A DNA stretch of 64,000 nucleotides, from the NCBI GenBank assembly GCA_022826385.1, contig JAJDUZ010000027.1, forward strand, positions 186,001 to 250,000. Reading direction: 5' to 3'. Position numbers and translations under genes: made by a program. The notes under the pieces were generated by a model that was given only the letters and a program-made list of their open reading frames with translations, was not told the DNA's origin and did not search any database. This DNA comes from Silicimonas sp. GTDB lineage: Bacteria; Pseudomonadota; Alphaproteobacteria; Rhodobacterales; Rhodobacteraceae. Positions 1 to 8,109 of this stretch are shown one piece after another (position 1 is the first letter of the stretch; each line of letters begins with the position of its first letter).

Positions 1-1
1 T

Positions 2-130
2 GCCAGTCCCGCCCTCGCTCATCATGAAGCTGTGGTGGTGTCATTCCTGCCAACGATGATGATCTGGGCCGCCGCGATATCGGTCAGTGGACTGGCGGTT
101 TGGCGGCGTTGGAAGCGGCGCCGCGACTGA
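2..130 (+). CDS. C-terminal end of a membrane protein (5' end outside window)
   Basis: Only the last 42 codons are visible, ending in TGA at 128-130. They encode a hydrophobic stretch of about 20 residues (VVVSFLPTMMIWAAAISVSG) followed by a strongly basic tail (WRRWKRRRD). This is the pattern of a final transmembrane helix with a positively charged cytoplasmic end. The family cannot be named from so little sequence. It reads the same way as the LacI-type gene that follows, 132 bases downstream, but the palindromic operator between them suggests a separate transcript. It could also be a chance open frame, though the base composition looks coding. Confidence 0.45.
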   Translation, partial: ASPALAHHEAVVVSFLPTMMIWAAAISVSGLAVWRRWKRRRD

Positions 131-218
131 TCTGAAGGTCCGTTTTTGACGATCTGAAACCCTGAGATTTCGTCCTCGACGACGCGTTTCGCGCGAGCGC
201 TGCAAAACTATCGCTTGC

Positions 219-232
219 CGAAACCGGTTTCG
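219..232. promoter_or_regulatory. LacI-family operator-like palindrome
   Basis: CGAAACCGGTTTCG is a perfect 14-base palindrome with a central CCGG. LacI/GalR regulators typically bind palindromes of this length with a central CG. It lies 30 bases before the start of the LacI-type gene, where binding would block that gene and the operon behind it. Autoregulation is inferred; I saw no second copy in the window. Confidence 0.6.
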
Positions 233-262
233 TAACCGAATTTGTGATTCGGGAGGACAATC

Positions 263-1393
263 TTGGACACGCGAGTGCAATCCACGGCGAAACCGTCTGC
301 GGGACGGGTGACCATTACCGATGTGGCCGAAGCCCTTGGTGTGGCCAAGGGAACCGTGTCGCGTGCCTTGAACGATTACCCCGACATTTCCGATGCCACG
401 CGCCAGCGCATTCGCCGCAAGGCCGAGCTGATGGGATACCGTCCGCTGGCGCAAGCGCAGGCCATTCGAACTGGTCGCTCGCGGGCGATCGGCTTGGTGC
501 TGCAAACGGATCTTGCCGGGGCGCAGCGCCCGTTCTTGTCGGACTTTCTGGCGGGCGTATCTGCAACGGCCAGCGATGCATCGTGGACATTGACCGTGGC
601 GATGTCGGCAGGTGGTGACGAAATGCTTTCGACGATGGAACGGCTTGTGCACGAACGGAAGGCCGACGGCTTTATCGTGCCGCGCACCTTTGCAGACGAT
701 GCGAGGGCCGAGTTGCTGCGCCGGATGAACGTGCCATTCGTTCTTTATGGTCGTTTGACCGACATCCAGAACAGCGCATGGTTCGACATTCTCGGCGAAG
801 AGGCCATGCGCAAGGCGGCCAAGCGTCTGGCCGATCACGGACACAAGCGGATCGCTTTTGTGAACGGCGGGGCCGAGTACAATTTCAGCCATCTTCGCGA
901 AGACGGGTTCCGGTTGGGCATGGCGCAATCCGGTCTCGAGGTGGACCCCGCTTTGGTCATCGGTGGTGCCATGACAACCGAGGCCGGGGCCGACGCGGTG
1001 CACCGCATCATGACATCACCCAACCCACCGACAGCGATTGTTTTTGCCGTCGATATGGCGGCGCTTGGCGCCTATGCCGCGGCCGAGCAACTGGGGCTGC
1101 AGATTGGCAGCGACTTGTCGATCATCTCCTATGACGGCATCCCGGAATGCGCTTGGGTTCGGCCGCAACTGACCTCGTTCCGGGTCGACAGCAAGATGGC
1201 AGGCAGCAAGCTTGCCGAGCTTCTGATCCGCCACGTCCGGGGTGAAGACCCCGCAACACTGCGCGAAAGCGCAGAAGCAACGCTTTGGCCGGGAGGGTCC
1301 GATGGCCCGCCTGCCCGAACGTCCGAAGAGATTGCCCGCTTGGTTGCGGGCAAGACACTCAACTCATGCGAACCAATGGGAGGACAAGCATGA
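263..1393 (+). CDS. LacI-family transcriptional regulator of the sugar ABC operon
   Basis: This 376-residue protein has the classic LacI/GalR layout. A helix-turn-helix (TITDVAEALGVAKGTVSRAL, about residues 17-36) and hinge (MGYRP, 57-61) are followed by a periplasmic-binding-protein-like effector domain with typical signatures such as FVNGG near 214 and SIISYDGIPE near 288. The start is TTG at 263, supported by GGGAGGA at 251-257 with 5-base spacing. Its stop overlaps the ATG of the binding-protein gene (ATGA at 1390-1393), so regulator and transporter are probably one operon. It most likely represses the operon in the absence of the imported sugar, acting through the palindrome at 219-232. 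The effector is unknown. Confidence 0.93.
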   Translation: MDTRVQSTAKPSAGRVTITDVAEALGVAKGTVSRALNDYPDISDATRQRIRRKAELMGYRPLAQAQAIRTGRSRAIGLVLQTDLAGAQRPFLSDFLAGVSATASDASWTLTVAMSAGGDEMLSTMERLVHERKADGFIVPRTFADDARAELLRRMNVPFVLYGRLTDIQNSAWFDILGEEAMRKAAKRLADHGHKRIAFVNGGAEYNFSHLREDGFRLGMAQSGLEVDPALVIGGAMTTEAGADAVHRIMTSPNPPTAIVFAVDMAALGAYAAAEQLGLQIGSDLSIISYDGIPECAWVRPQLTSFRVDSKMAGSKLAELLIRHVRGEDPATLRESAEATLWPGGSDGPPARTSEEIARLVAGKTLNSCEPMGGQA

Positions 1394-2724
1394 CACGATT
1401 GATGACAACAACGGCCCTTGGCCTGATGCTGACAGCGACCAGTGCGCTGGCAGATATCCGGTTCTGGACAACCGAGAACCAGCCCGAGCGTCTGGCCAAG
1501 CAGGAGCAGATGGCTGCTGCCTTCGAAGCCGAAACCGGCGTTGCAGTGGAAGTGATCCCGGTCGAGGAATCCGATCTGGGAACGCGCGCAACCGCGGCGT
1601 TCGCAGCAGGCGATCTTCCGGACGTCATCTATTACCCGCTGCAATATGCCTTGCCGTGGACCGAAGCGGGCATCCTTGATTCCGAAGCGGCGACCGAGAT
1701 CGTGAACGAACTGGGTGTCGCAACATTCGCGCCCGGCCCGCTCTCGATGGCCGAGACCTCGGACGGTTGGGCCGGTGTTCCGGTCGATGGCTGGACGCAG
1801 ATGATCGTCTATCGCAAGGACCTGTTCGAAGCGAACGGTCTGGAAGCACCGACGACCTTCGCCAACGTACAGGCCGCAATCGAAAAGCTGCACAATCCGC
1901 CCGAGATGTTCGGCTTCGTGGCGCCGACCAAGGTCGACGAAGGCTACATGAGCCAGGTGCTTGAGCACATCCTTCTGGCCAACGGCGTGTCGCCGGTCGA
2001 TGCCAACGGCTTCGCGCCGCTGGACGAAGCCAAGACGACCGAAGTGCTGGACTTCTATAAGTCGATCGCCGAAGCGTCGCCTCCGGGCGAGCTGTATTGG
2101 GATCAGTCGCGCACGGTGTATTTCGCCGGCCAGACTGCGATGATCATCTGGTCGCCGTTCATCCTGGACGAACTGGCCGGTCTGCGTGACAGCGCTCCGC
2201 CGACGATCAACGACGACCCGATGACGCGCGACCTTGCGGCGGCGACCGGTATCGTGACCAACTTCGCAGGTCCGTCGAACGCAGACGGCGCCGCTTGGGC
2301 TGACTCGCGATATTTCGGGATCACCGCCGACGCGGACATCGACGACGCACAGGCTTTCGTGAAATACGCGATGGACTCAGGCTATACCGACACGCTGTCG
2401 ATTGCCCCCGAAGGCAAGTTCCCAATCCGCCGCGGCACGGCTGACAGCCCGAATGCGTTCGTCGACGCATGGTCCAAGCTGGACGTTGGCGTCGACCGCA
2501 AGGCGCCGCTGGGCGATCTCTATGCCCCTGAAATGATTGCCGAGATCGTCGGTGGTCTGGATGTCGCCAAGCGCTGGGGCGTCGAGGAAGGGCAGCTGGC
2601 TGCCGCGTCCAAGATGATCAACAGCCAGGCGATCAACCGCGTCTTCCGCGAGTATTTCGACGGTGCGATTTCCGCCTCGGATGCTGTCGCGAAGATGAAC
2701 GACGAACTGTCCGCCATCGAGTAA
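1390..2724 (+). CDS. Family 1 extracellular sugar-binding protein of an ABC transporter
   Basis: A 444-residue periplasmic solute-binding protein. Residues 1-21 form a Sec signal peptide ending in SALA, before the mature start DIRFWTTENQ. The body has the SBP_bac_1 pattern seen in sugar transporters: LAKQEQMAAAFEAETGVAVE early, then YRKDLFEANGLEAP and aromatic residues suited to stacking on sugar rings. I chose ATG 1390, within the regulator's stop, because it puts the signal peptide at the N-terminus and has GGGAGGA just upstream. A longer in-frame reading upstream overlaps the regulator and is unlikely. It should deliver its ligand to the two permeases encoded next. Confidence 0.93.
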   Translation: MTRLMTTTALGLMLTATSALADIRFWTTENQPERLAKQEQMAAAFEAETGVAVEVIPVEESDLGTRATAAFAAGDLPDVIYYPLQYALPWTEAGILDSEAATEIVNELGVATFAPGPLSMAETSDGWAGVPVDGWTQMIVYRKDLFEANGLEAPTTFANVQAAIEKLHNPPEMFGFVAPTKVDEGYMSQVLEHILLANGVSPVDANGFAPLDEAKTTEVLDFYKSIAEASPPGELYWDQSRTVYFAGQTAMIIWSPFILDELAGLRDSAPPTINDDPMTRDLAAATGIVTNFAGPSNADGAAWADSRYFGITADADIDDAQAFVKYAMDSGYTDTLSIAPEGKFPIRRGTADSPNAFVDAWSKLDVGVDRKAPLGDLYAPEMIAEIVGGLDVAKRWGVEEGQLAAASKMINSQAINRVFREYFDGAISASDAVAKMNDELSAIE

Positions 2725-2732
2725 GCGGAACC

Positions 2733-2757
2733 GCCGGGGCGGCGCTGTCGCCCCGGC
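2733..2757 (+). terminator. Intercistronic hairpin after the binding-protein gene
   Basis: GCCGGGGCG and CGCCCCGGC form a perfect 9-base-pair stem around a 7-base loop, with no U-run. It sits between the binding-protein stop and the first permease. Such hairpins often protect the upstream message or cause partial termination, giving more binding protein than permease. That role is inferred. Confidence 0.6.
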
Positions 2758-2776
2758 CAGCCATTGGAGAACTCCG

Positions 2777-4006
2777 ATGACAACCGCCACACCACCAACC
2801 GGCACGGGTCCCCTGGGCAAGCGCGAAGCGCGGCTGGCGTGGGGGTTGCTGTTCCCGACCATTGCCATTGTCTCGGCCGTGGTCATCCTGCCCTTGCTCG
2901 CGATCTTCTGGATCAGCGTGAAGCCCATCGGTCTGGCTGATCTGCGGCCGCCCGCACCCGTGGTGCGCGAGGCGTTGCGGGGGTCGGACGACAATTTGCG
3001 AATTCAATACCGCGTTCGAAACTCCAGCCAGCAGGAAGCGATTTCTGGCGTCACCCTGACCGATGTTCTGCCTGACGGCCTCGAAGTGCTAAGCTCTGAT
3101 CCGCGTTGCGAAATTTCCGGCACCCGCATTCGCTGTGACCTGGGCGATCTGGACGGCGGTGCGCGCGAGCAAATCGAGATCTTTGTCGCCACTGATGATG
3201 AAGACGCGGCCGAAGAAGCCGCCGAAGGGTCCGAGCCGGCGATGACCGGGTCGGGCAATAACATCCTGACGAATTTCCAGTTCACCGGCGAGAATTTCGC
3301 CCGTGTCTTTGACGGGAACGAGTTCTGGACCGTGCTTTGGGTCACGATGTTCTATACCGTTTTCGGCACGATTGGCGCGTTGCTGTTCGGCCTCTTCGCG
3401 GCCCTGTTGCTGAACAAGGAGTTCAAGGGTCAGGGCATTCTGCGGGGGCTTTACCTGTTCCCTTATGTGGCACCCGTGATTGCGGTGGCGTTTGCTTGGA
3501 TCATTCTGTTCGATCCGTTCTCGGGTTCTGCGAACGCGTTGTTGGTGCAAATGGGTGTGACCAGCGAAGCCATTAACTTCTTTGGAGAAAGACCGCTGGC
3601 CTTGATCATGGTCACGGTCTTCGAGATCTGGCGATACTTCCCGTTGTCGTTCCTGTTCATCCTTGCCCGGATGCAATCGATCGACACCGATATGTACGAA
3701 GCTGCCGATATGGACGGGGCGTCGCCGTTTCAGAAGTTCTGGTACCTCAGCGTGCCGCAACTGCTTGGCATCCTGAGTGTTCTGTTCCTGTTGCGCTTCA
3801 TTTGGACCTTCAACAAGTTCGACGACATCTTCCTGCTGACCGGCGGCAATGCGGGGACGCGGACGTTGACGGTGAACGTGTATGAGCAGGCCTTCGCGGT
3901 TTCGAATATCGGGGCGGGGGCGGCCGTGGCGGTGGTGATCTTCTGCTGCTTGCTGGCGTTCTCGTTCTTCTTCTTCCGGTTCATCAGTCGGGAGGAAGGG
4001 CTATGA
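2777..4006 (+). CDS. Sugar ABC transporter permease with a DUF11-like periplasmic insertion
   Basis: A 409-residue MalF/UgpA-type inner-membrane subunit. TM1 spans about 20-47 and further TM segments lie near 183-212, 223-245, 273-296, 324-345 and 379-402. The cytoplasmic EAA loop that docks on the ATPase is at 307-321 (YEAADMDGASPFQKF). Between TM1 and TM2, residues about 72-140 look like a DUF11-type beta-sandwich: VTLTDVLPDGLEV, then Cys111 and Cys120 (RIRC), then DLGDLDGGAREQIEI. An acidic linker (139-153) follows. Ordinary permeases of this family have only a short loop here. The stop overlaps the next permease start. The insertion could contact the binding protein or the cell wall; its role is unknown. 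Confidence 0.92.
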   Translation: MTTATPPTGTGPLGKREARLAWGLLFPTIAIVSAVVILPLLAIFWISVKPIGLADLRPPAPVVREALRGSDDNLRIQYRVRNSSQQEAISGVTLTDVLPDGLEVLSSDPRCEISGTRIRCDLGDLDGGAREQIEIFVATDDEDAAEEAAEGSEPAMTGSGNNILTNFQFTGENFARVFDGNEFWTVLWVTMFYTVFGTIGALLFGLFAALLLNKEFKGQGILRGLYLFPYVAPVIAVAFAWIILFDPFSGSANALLVQMGVTSEAINFFGERPLALIMVTVFEIWRYFPLSFLFILARMQSIDTDMYEAADMDGASPFQKFWYLSVPQLLGILSVLFLLRFIWTFNKFDDIFLLTGGNAGTRTLTVNVYEQAFAVSNIGAGAAVAVVIFCCLLAFSFFFFRFISREEGL

Positions 4007-5232
4007 GCATGTTGCGCTATGGATATGTTGCTGGCCCGCTGATCGGCGCGCTCTGGACTTTCGTCATGGCAGTTGTCGCCTGCATGGTGATGAGCTTTGC
4101 CACCGGCGAGGGACTGCGCCCGGTTCTGATCCCCAGCCTGATCTTCGGCGCGTGGCTGGGTTTCGTCTGGTTGCCGGATGGGGGACGCGCGCGCAGCCAG
4201 CGGATTGCCTGGAGTGCCGGGCTGGCGATTTTCCCGGCACTGGCCTTCCTGCTGCTGCAACCGGCCATCGTGGGCGCCGAAAGCACCAGCACGCTGACCC
4301 TTGTGCTGGCGTGGATCGTCTTTGCCGTAGCCTCGGCCTGGCCGTTGGAAGTGATGTTGCGATCCCTGCCCTTCGGGTCGGCCACGCGGCACGAGTTCGA
4401 AGACGCGGTGATCCGGTTCTTCACCGGTTTCGGCTATGTCTTCTTCACCGCCATCGTTGCCATCCCGTTCTATGTAATGGTGATGACCAGCCTGAAGAAC
4501 CAGGCCGAGCTTTTGCAGAACCCCCTCGATTTCTCGATCGATGTCAGCCAGGGCTGGGGCCTGTTCCGCAGCTATCAGGAGCTGTTCGCAGACTTCAACT
4601 TCGGAACCTATCTGTGGACGTCGTTCTATGTCTCGGTCATCACGGTCTTCCTGACGCTTCTGTTCAGCGTGCCGGGCGCCTATGCCGTGGCGCGGCTTCG
4701 GTTCCGCGGACGCAAGGCGTTTTCGCGGTCGATCCTGCTGATCTATATGGTGCCGATGATCGTTCTGGCCTTGCCGATTTATATCGCGTTCTCGGTGACG
4801 GGCCTGCGGAACACCATTGTTGGTCTGGTGCTGATCTATCCGGTCACCACGATCCCGGTCGCGCTTTACATGCTGCAGGGTTACTTCCGGGGCCTTCCGG
4901 CCGAGGTTGAAGAGGCAGGTTTGATGGATGGGCTGAACCGGCTTCAGGTCATCTGGAAAATCACGCTGCCCCTGGCCCTGCCGGCGCTGGCCAGCGTGTC
5001 GCTCTATGTCTTCATGATCGCGTGGAACGAGTTCCTGTTGGCGTTCATGCTGCTGGATGATCCATCGATCTTCACGCTGACGCGCGGCATCGCGTCGCTC
5101 AATTCATCTGAAATTCCGCGCCAGCACCTGATGGCTGGGTCGGTGATTGCCACGGTCCCGATCATGATCCTGTTCCTTGGGCTGGAACGCTTCATGACCA
5201 AGGGCCTGACCGCAGGGAGCGTCAAAGGATGA
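4003..5232 (+). CDS. Sugar ABC transporter permease (MalG type) with an N-terminal four-helix extension
   Basis: A 409-residue inner-membrane subunit, the partner of the preceding permease. The canonical MalG-like core begins near residue 141, with TM segments about 141-162, 204-226, 241-262, 267-292, 326-347 and 378-396. Its EAA loop is at about 301-322 (EVEEAGLMDGLNRLQVIWK). Residues 1-125 add roughly four hydrophobic segments (8-34, 40-58, 68-90, 97-118) that MalG-type proteins of about 280 residues lack. The ATG at 4003 overlaps the previous stop (ATGA), which argues that the extension is translated. The next gene overlaps its stop in the same way, so translation is probably coupled through the operon. 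Confidence 0.92.
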   Translation: MSMLRYGYVAGPLIGALWTFVMAVVACMVMSFATGEGLRPVLIPSLIFGAWLGFVWLPDGGRARSQRIAWSAGLAIFPALAFLLLQPAIVGAESTSTLTLVLAWIVFAVASAWPLEVMLRSLPFGSATRHEFEDAVIRFFTGFGYVFFTAIVAIPFYVMVMTSLKNQAELLQNPLDFSIDVSQGWGLFRSYQELFADFNFGTYLWTSFYVSVITVFLTLLFSVPGAYAVARLRFRGRKAFSRSILLIYMVPMIVLALPIYIAFSVTGLRNTIVGLVLIYPVTTIPVALYMLQGYFRGLPAEVEEAGLMDGLNRLQVIWKITLPLALPALASVSLYVFMIAWNEFLLAFMLLDDPSIFTLTRGIASLNSSEIPRQHLMAGSVIATVPIMILFLGLERFMTKGLTAGSVKG

Positions 5233-6488
5233 CGACCATGAAACACATTGAACGCGACGAGCAGGCGCGCGCCATTCTGCGCGGGAACGATCGCGGCGGC
5301 TATACGGTGCCGACCGCCGGGCTCTATCCCTATCAGTGGAACTGGGATTCGGCCTTTACGGCCTGGGGGCTTGCGACTTTCGACACCGAACGCGCCTGGG
5401 CCGAGATCGAGACGCTGATGTCGGGACAATGGCCGTCGGGCATGGTGCCGCACATTCTGTTCCACCGGCCTGATCCGGGGTACTTTCCCGGCCCCGATGT
5501 CTGGGGGGCGGATCGGGGACCGATCCCATCCTCGGGGATCAGCCAACCGCCGGTTGCGGCGACCATGCTGCGTGCCGTGCACGAGAGCGCACCGAACGAG
5601 GCGCGTCTGCGGCCGCTCTTTGCCGCGCTGAAGGCGTGGCATGGGTGGTTCATGAAATGGCGTTGCGACGGTGGCGCGATCTTCATCACCCATCCATGGG
5701 AGGCCGGGCGCGACAACGCCCCGGACTGGGACGAGGCGATGGCGGCGATCGATCCGGTGGGTGTTGGCGAATACACGCGCCGCGACACCAGCCATGTCGA
5801 CGCGTCGATGCGGCCCACCAAGGAAGAATATGACCGCTATGTCTGGCTGGTGCAGCAGGGTCGGGGTCACGGGTGGAACGATGCCGAGATGGCGCCTGTT
5901 CTGCCGCTGCGTGTTGCTGATCCGACGATGACGTTCATCCTGCTTAGGGCCAATCGCGACCTGACGGCCCTTGGGCTGGAACTGGGCGAAGACATCAGCG
6001 AATTGCAGGCCTGGACCGAGGAATTGCGGACCGGTGCCGCGCGGCTCAGGAACCCCGAGACGGGTATCTTCGACGCGATCAATCTGGCCACGGGCCAGCA
6101 TACGGGCAACGTGTCGAATGCCTCGTATCTCTGCTGGTATGCCGGGGTCGATGACGGCACGATGTTGTCTCATCTGGATGCCGCGTTTGCCCATTGCCGG
6201 TATCCGGTCCCCAGCCATCCATCGGGGACCGACAAGTTTGACGCCAAGCGGTATTGGCGGGGTCCGACCTGGGCCTTCATGAACTCGATGATCGGGCGTG
6301 GCTTGAATGACATGGGGTACGACGACATGGCCGACCGCTTGCGGTACGCCACGCGCGACCTGATCGCAGAACATGGCTTTGCCGAGTATTTCGATCCGCT
6401 GACGGGCGATCCTGCCGGTGGCGGCATGTTCAGCTGGACCGCTGCCGTCTGGTTGGCTTGGGCCAGCCCGAGCGTTGAGGGGGACTGA
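5229..6488 (+). CDS. GH63-like glycoside hydrolase (mannosyl-/glucosylglycerate hydrolase-like)
   Basis: A 419-residue protein without a signal peptide, so it should act in the cytoplasm on the imported sugar. Motifs match the alpha/alpha-barrel hydrolases of the GH63 MGH1-like group: YQWNWDSAF (35-43), HPWEAGRDNAPDWD (155-168), RYWRGPTWAFMNSM near 334 and GFAEYFDPLTG near 383. By analogy with bacterial glucosylglycerate hydrolase, an Asp of the GRDNAPDWD segment and Glu386 are probable acid and base; I could not align them. ATG 5229 overlaps the permease stop; ATG 5238 is an alternative. The likely substrate is a glycosylated compatible solute such as glucosylglycerate or mannosylglycerate, but other alpha-glucosides are possible. 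Confidence 0.85.
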   Translation: MTTMKHIERDEQARAILRGNDRGGYTVPTAGLYPYQWNWDSAFTAWGLATFDTERAWAEIETLMSGQWPSGMVPHILFHRPDPGYFPGPDVWGADRGPIPSSGISQPPVAATMLRAVHESAPNEARLRPLFAALKAWHGWFMKWRCDGGAIFITHPWEAGRDNAPDWDEAMAAIDPVGVGEYTRRDTSHVDASMRPTKEEYDRYVWLVQQGRGHGWNDAEMAPVLPLRVADPTMTFILLRANRDLTALGLELGEDISELQAWTEELRTGAARLRNPETGIFDAINLATGQHTGNVSNASYLCWYAGVDDGTMLSHLDAAFAHCRYPVPSHPSGTDKFDAKRYWRGPTWAFMNSMIGRGLNDMGYDDMADRLRYATRDLIAEHGFAEYFDPLTGDPAGGGMFSWTAAVWLAWASPSVEGD

Positions 6489-6491
6489 GCG

Positions 6492-7505
6492 ATGGGTGCG
6501 ATTACGCTTGAGGCGGTCGAGAAGTGGTATGGTGACCTGCAGGTCATCAAGGGCATCGACCTTGAGATCGAAGAAGGCGAGTTCGTTGTCTTCGTCGGGC
6601 CGTCCGGCTGCGGGAAGTCGACGCTGCTGCGGATGATCGGCGGATTGGAAGAAATCAGCCGAGGTGGTCTTCGGATCAATGGCGAGGACAAGACAGCGGA
6701 TCCGCCGGCCAAACGCGGCCTGACGATGGTGTTCCAGTCCTATGCGCTTTACCCGCACATGTCGGTGCGCGACAACATGGGCTTTTCGCTGAAGACGGCG
6801 GGTCGGCCCAAGGCCGAGATCACCGAGAAGGTCGACGCGGCGGCCAAGGTTCTGCAGCTTGAGCCGTATCTTGATCGGCGGCCCAAGGCCCTGTCGGGCG
6901 GTCAGCGGCAACGCGTGGCCATTGGCCGGTCGATCGTGCGGGACCCGACGGCGTTCCTGTTCGACGAGCCTTTGTCCAACCTCGACGCGGCGTTGCGGGT
7001 CGAGATGCGCTATGAGATCGCGAAGCTGCACCAGTCGCTGAACCGGACGATGATCTATGTAACGCACGATCAGGTCGAAGCGATGACGCTGGCCGACCGG
7101 ATCGTAGTGCTGGAGTTCGGTGTGATCGCGCAGGTGGGGACGCCGCGGGAGCTTTATGAAAATCCGGCGAACCTGTTCGTGGCCGAGTTCATTGGCAGTC
7201 CGAAGATGAACATTCTCGATGTCTCTGACACGTTGCGGCTGGCCGACACCAAAGGCGCTGCCAAGGTCGGCATTCGGCCCGAGCATATCGAGATCGGGGC
7301 GCCGGGCGAGGGTCTGCTGGACGGCACGATTGATGTGCTTGAATACCTTGGGGCCGACACGTTCCTGATCGTTGACGCGGGCGCGGCGGGTCAGGTGACC
7401 GTCAGAACCGACGGCGATACGGTGTTGAAGGAAGGCGAGAAGATCGGGCTGATTGCTCCGGCGGATCGTCTGCATTTCTTCGGATCGGACGGGCTTGCCC
7501 TCTGA
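6492..7505 (+). CDS. ugpC: Sugar ABC transporter ATP-binding protein (UgpC/MalK type)
   Basis: A 337-residue ATPase that energises the sugar importer. The nucleotide-binding domain has Walker [10 protein letters not shown] near residue 37, Q-loop [13 protein letters not shown] near 81, signature LSGGQRQR near 134, Walker [13 protein letters not shown] near 154 and the switch His in [11 protein letters not shown] near 190. The C-terminal third (about 235-337, with IGRSPKMN-like and GIRPEHI motifs) is the MalK/UgpC OB-fold regulatory domain. It follows the hydrolase stop by three bases and ends the operon. UgpC is used in the broad sense of the subfamily; the sugar may differ from glycerol phosphate. 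Confidence 0.92.
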   Translation: MGAITLEAVEKWYGDLQVIKGIDLEIEEGEFVVFVGPSGCGKSTLLRMIGGLEEISRGGLRINGEDKTADPPAKRGLTMVFQSYALYPHMSVRDNMGFSLKTAGRPKAEITEKVDAAAKVLQLEPYLDRRPKALSGGQRQRVAIGRSIVRDPTAFLFDEPLSNLDAALRVEMRYEIAKLHQSLNRTMIYVTHDQVEAMTLADRIVVLEFGVIAQVGTPRELYENPANLFVAEFIGSPKMNILDVSDTLRLADTKGAAKVGIRPEHIEIGAPGEGLLDGTIDVLEYLGADTFLIVDAGAAGQVTVRTDGDTVLKEGEKIGLIAPADRLHFFGSDGLAL

Positions 7506-7611
7506 ACCGTTGCGCCTTCAACACGTTGGCAAGAACCTTCTGCCATTTGCAGGATAGTCGAGACGTCGGATTTCCCGTACTGTCCCGAAAAAACAGCTTT
7601 GGGCTGAAGTG

Positions 7612-8109
7612 ATGAGAGCAGTTTCAAGACGGGCGCTACTTGCGATGATGATCGCGGGACTGTCGGCCTGTACGTCCAAGATCAAAGGCTATCGCGGTCC
7701 GGATGTGACCAAGATCATCGTGTTCAAAAGCGCGCGCTATATGCACCTGATGCACGGAACGAAAGTTCTGAAATCCTACAAGATCGATCTGGGCTTTGCG
7801 CCTGAAGGGCACAAGCAGGTCGAAGGCGACGGGCGCACGCCCGAGGGGTTGTACTATATTGATCGCCGCAACCCGAACAGCGACTTCCACCTGTCGCTTG
7901 GCATCAGCTATCCGAACCGGGCCGACCGGGCCCGCGCCCAGAAACTGGGGAAATCGCCAGGCGGCGACATCTTCATTCATGGGCGAGGAAACCCCGTTCA
8001 ACGCTTGATCCGCGATTGGACATGGGGCTGCATTGCCGTGACCAACGAAGAGATGGAAGAGATCTATGCGATGGTGCGCGTCGGCACGCCGATTGCGATC
8101 TATCGCTAG
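7612..8109 (+). CDS. L,D-transpeptidase (YkuD family) lipoprotein
   Basis: A 165-residue protein. The N-terminus has a signal sequence with lipobox LSAC and Cys20 as the lipidation site. The YkuD catalytic domain follows, with the conserved His of DIFIHGRGNP and the Ser/Thr-x-Gly-Cys block as TWGCIAVTNEE, in which Cys is the nucleophile. Such enzymes make 3-3 peptidoglycan cross-links or attach outer-membrane proteins to the wall. The size, about 160 residues with one domain, is normal for alphaproteobacteria. GTG at 7609 directly before the ATG is an alternative start. The gene ends convergently with the GNAT gene, overlapping by 4 bases. Confidence 0.9.
   Translation: MRAVSRRALLAMMIAGLSACTSKIKGYRGPDVTKIIVFKSARYMHLMHGTKVLKSYKIDLGFAPEGHKQVEGDGRTPEGLYYIDRRNPNSDFHLSLGISYPNRADRARAQKLGKSPGGDIFIHGRGNPVQRLIRDWTWGCIAVTNEEMEEIYAMVRVGTPIAIYR

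Noticed and set aside
5004-7475. 823-codon open frame on the minus strand opposite the sugar operon
   Set aside because: It is a shadow of high-GC third-position bias in well-supported plus-strand genes. Its translation is rich in Arg, His, Pro and Gln and has no domain.
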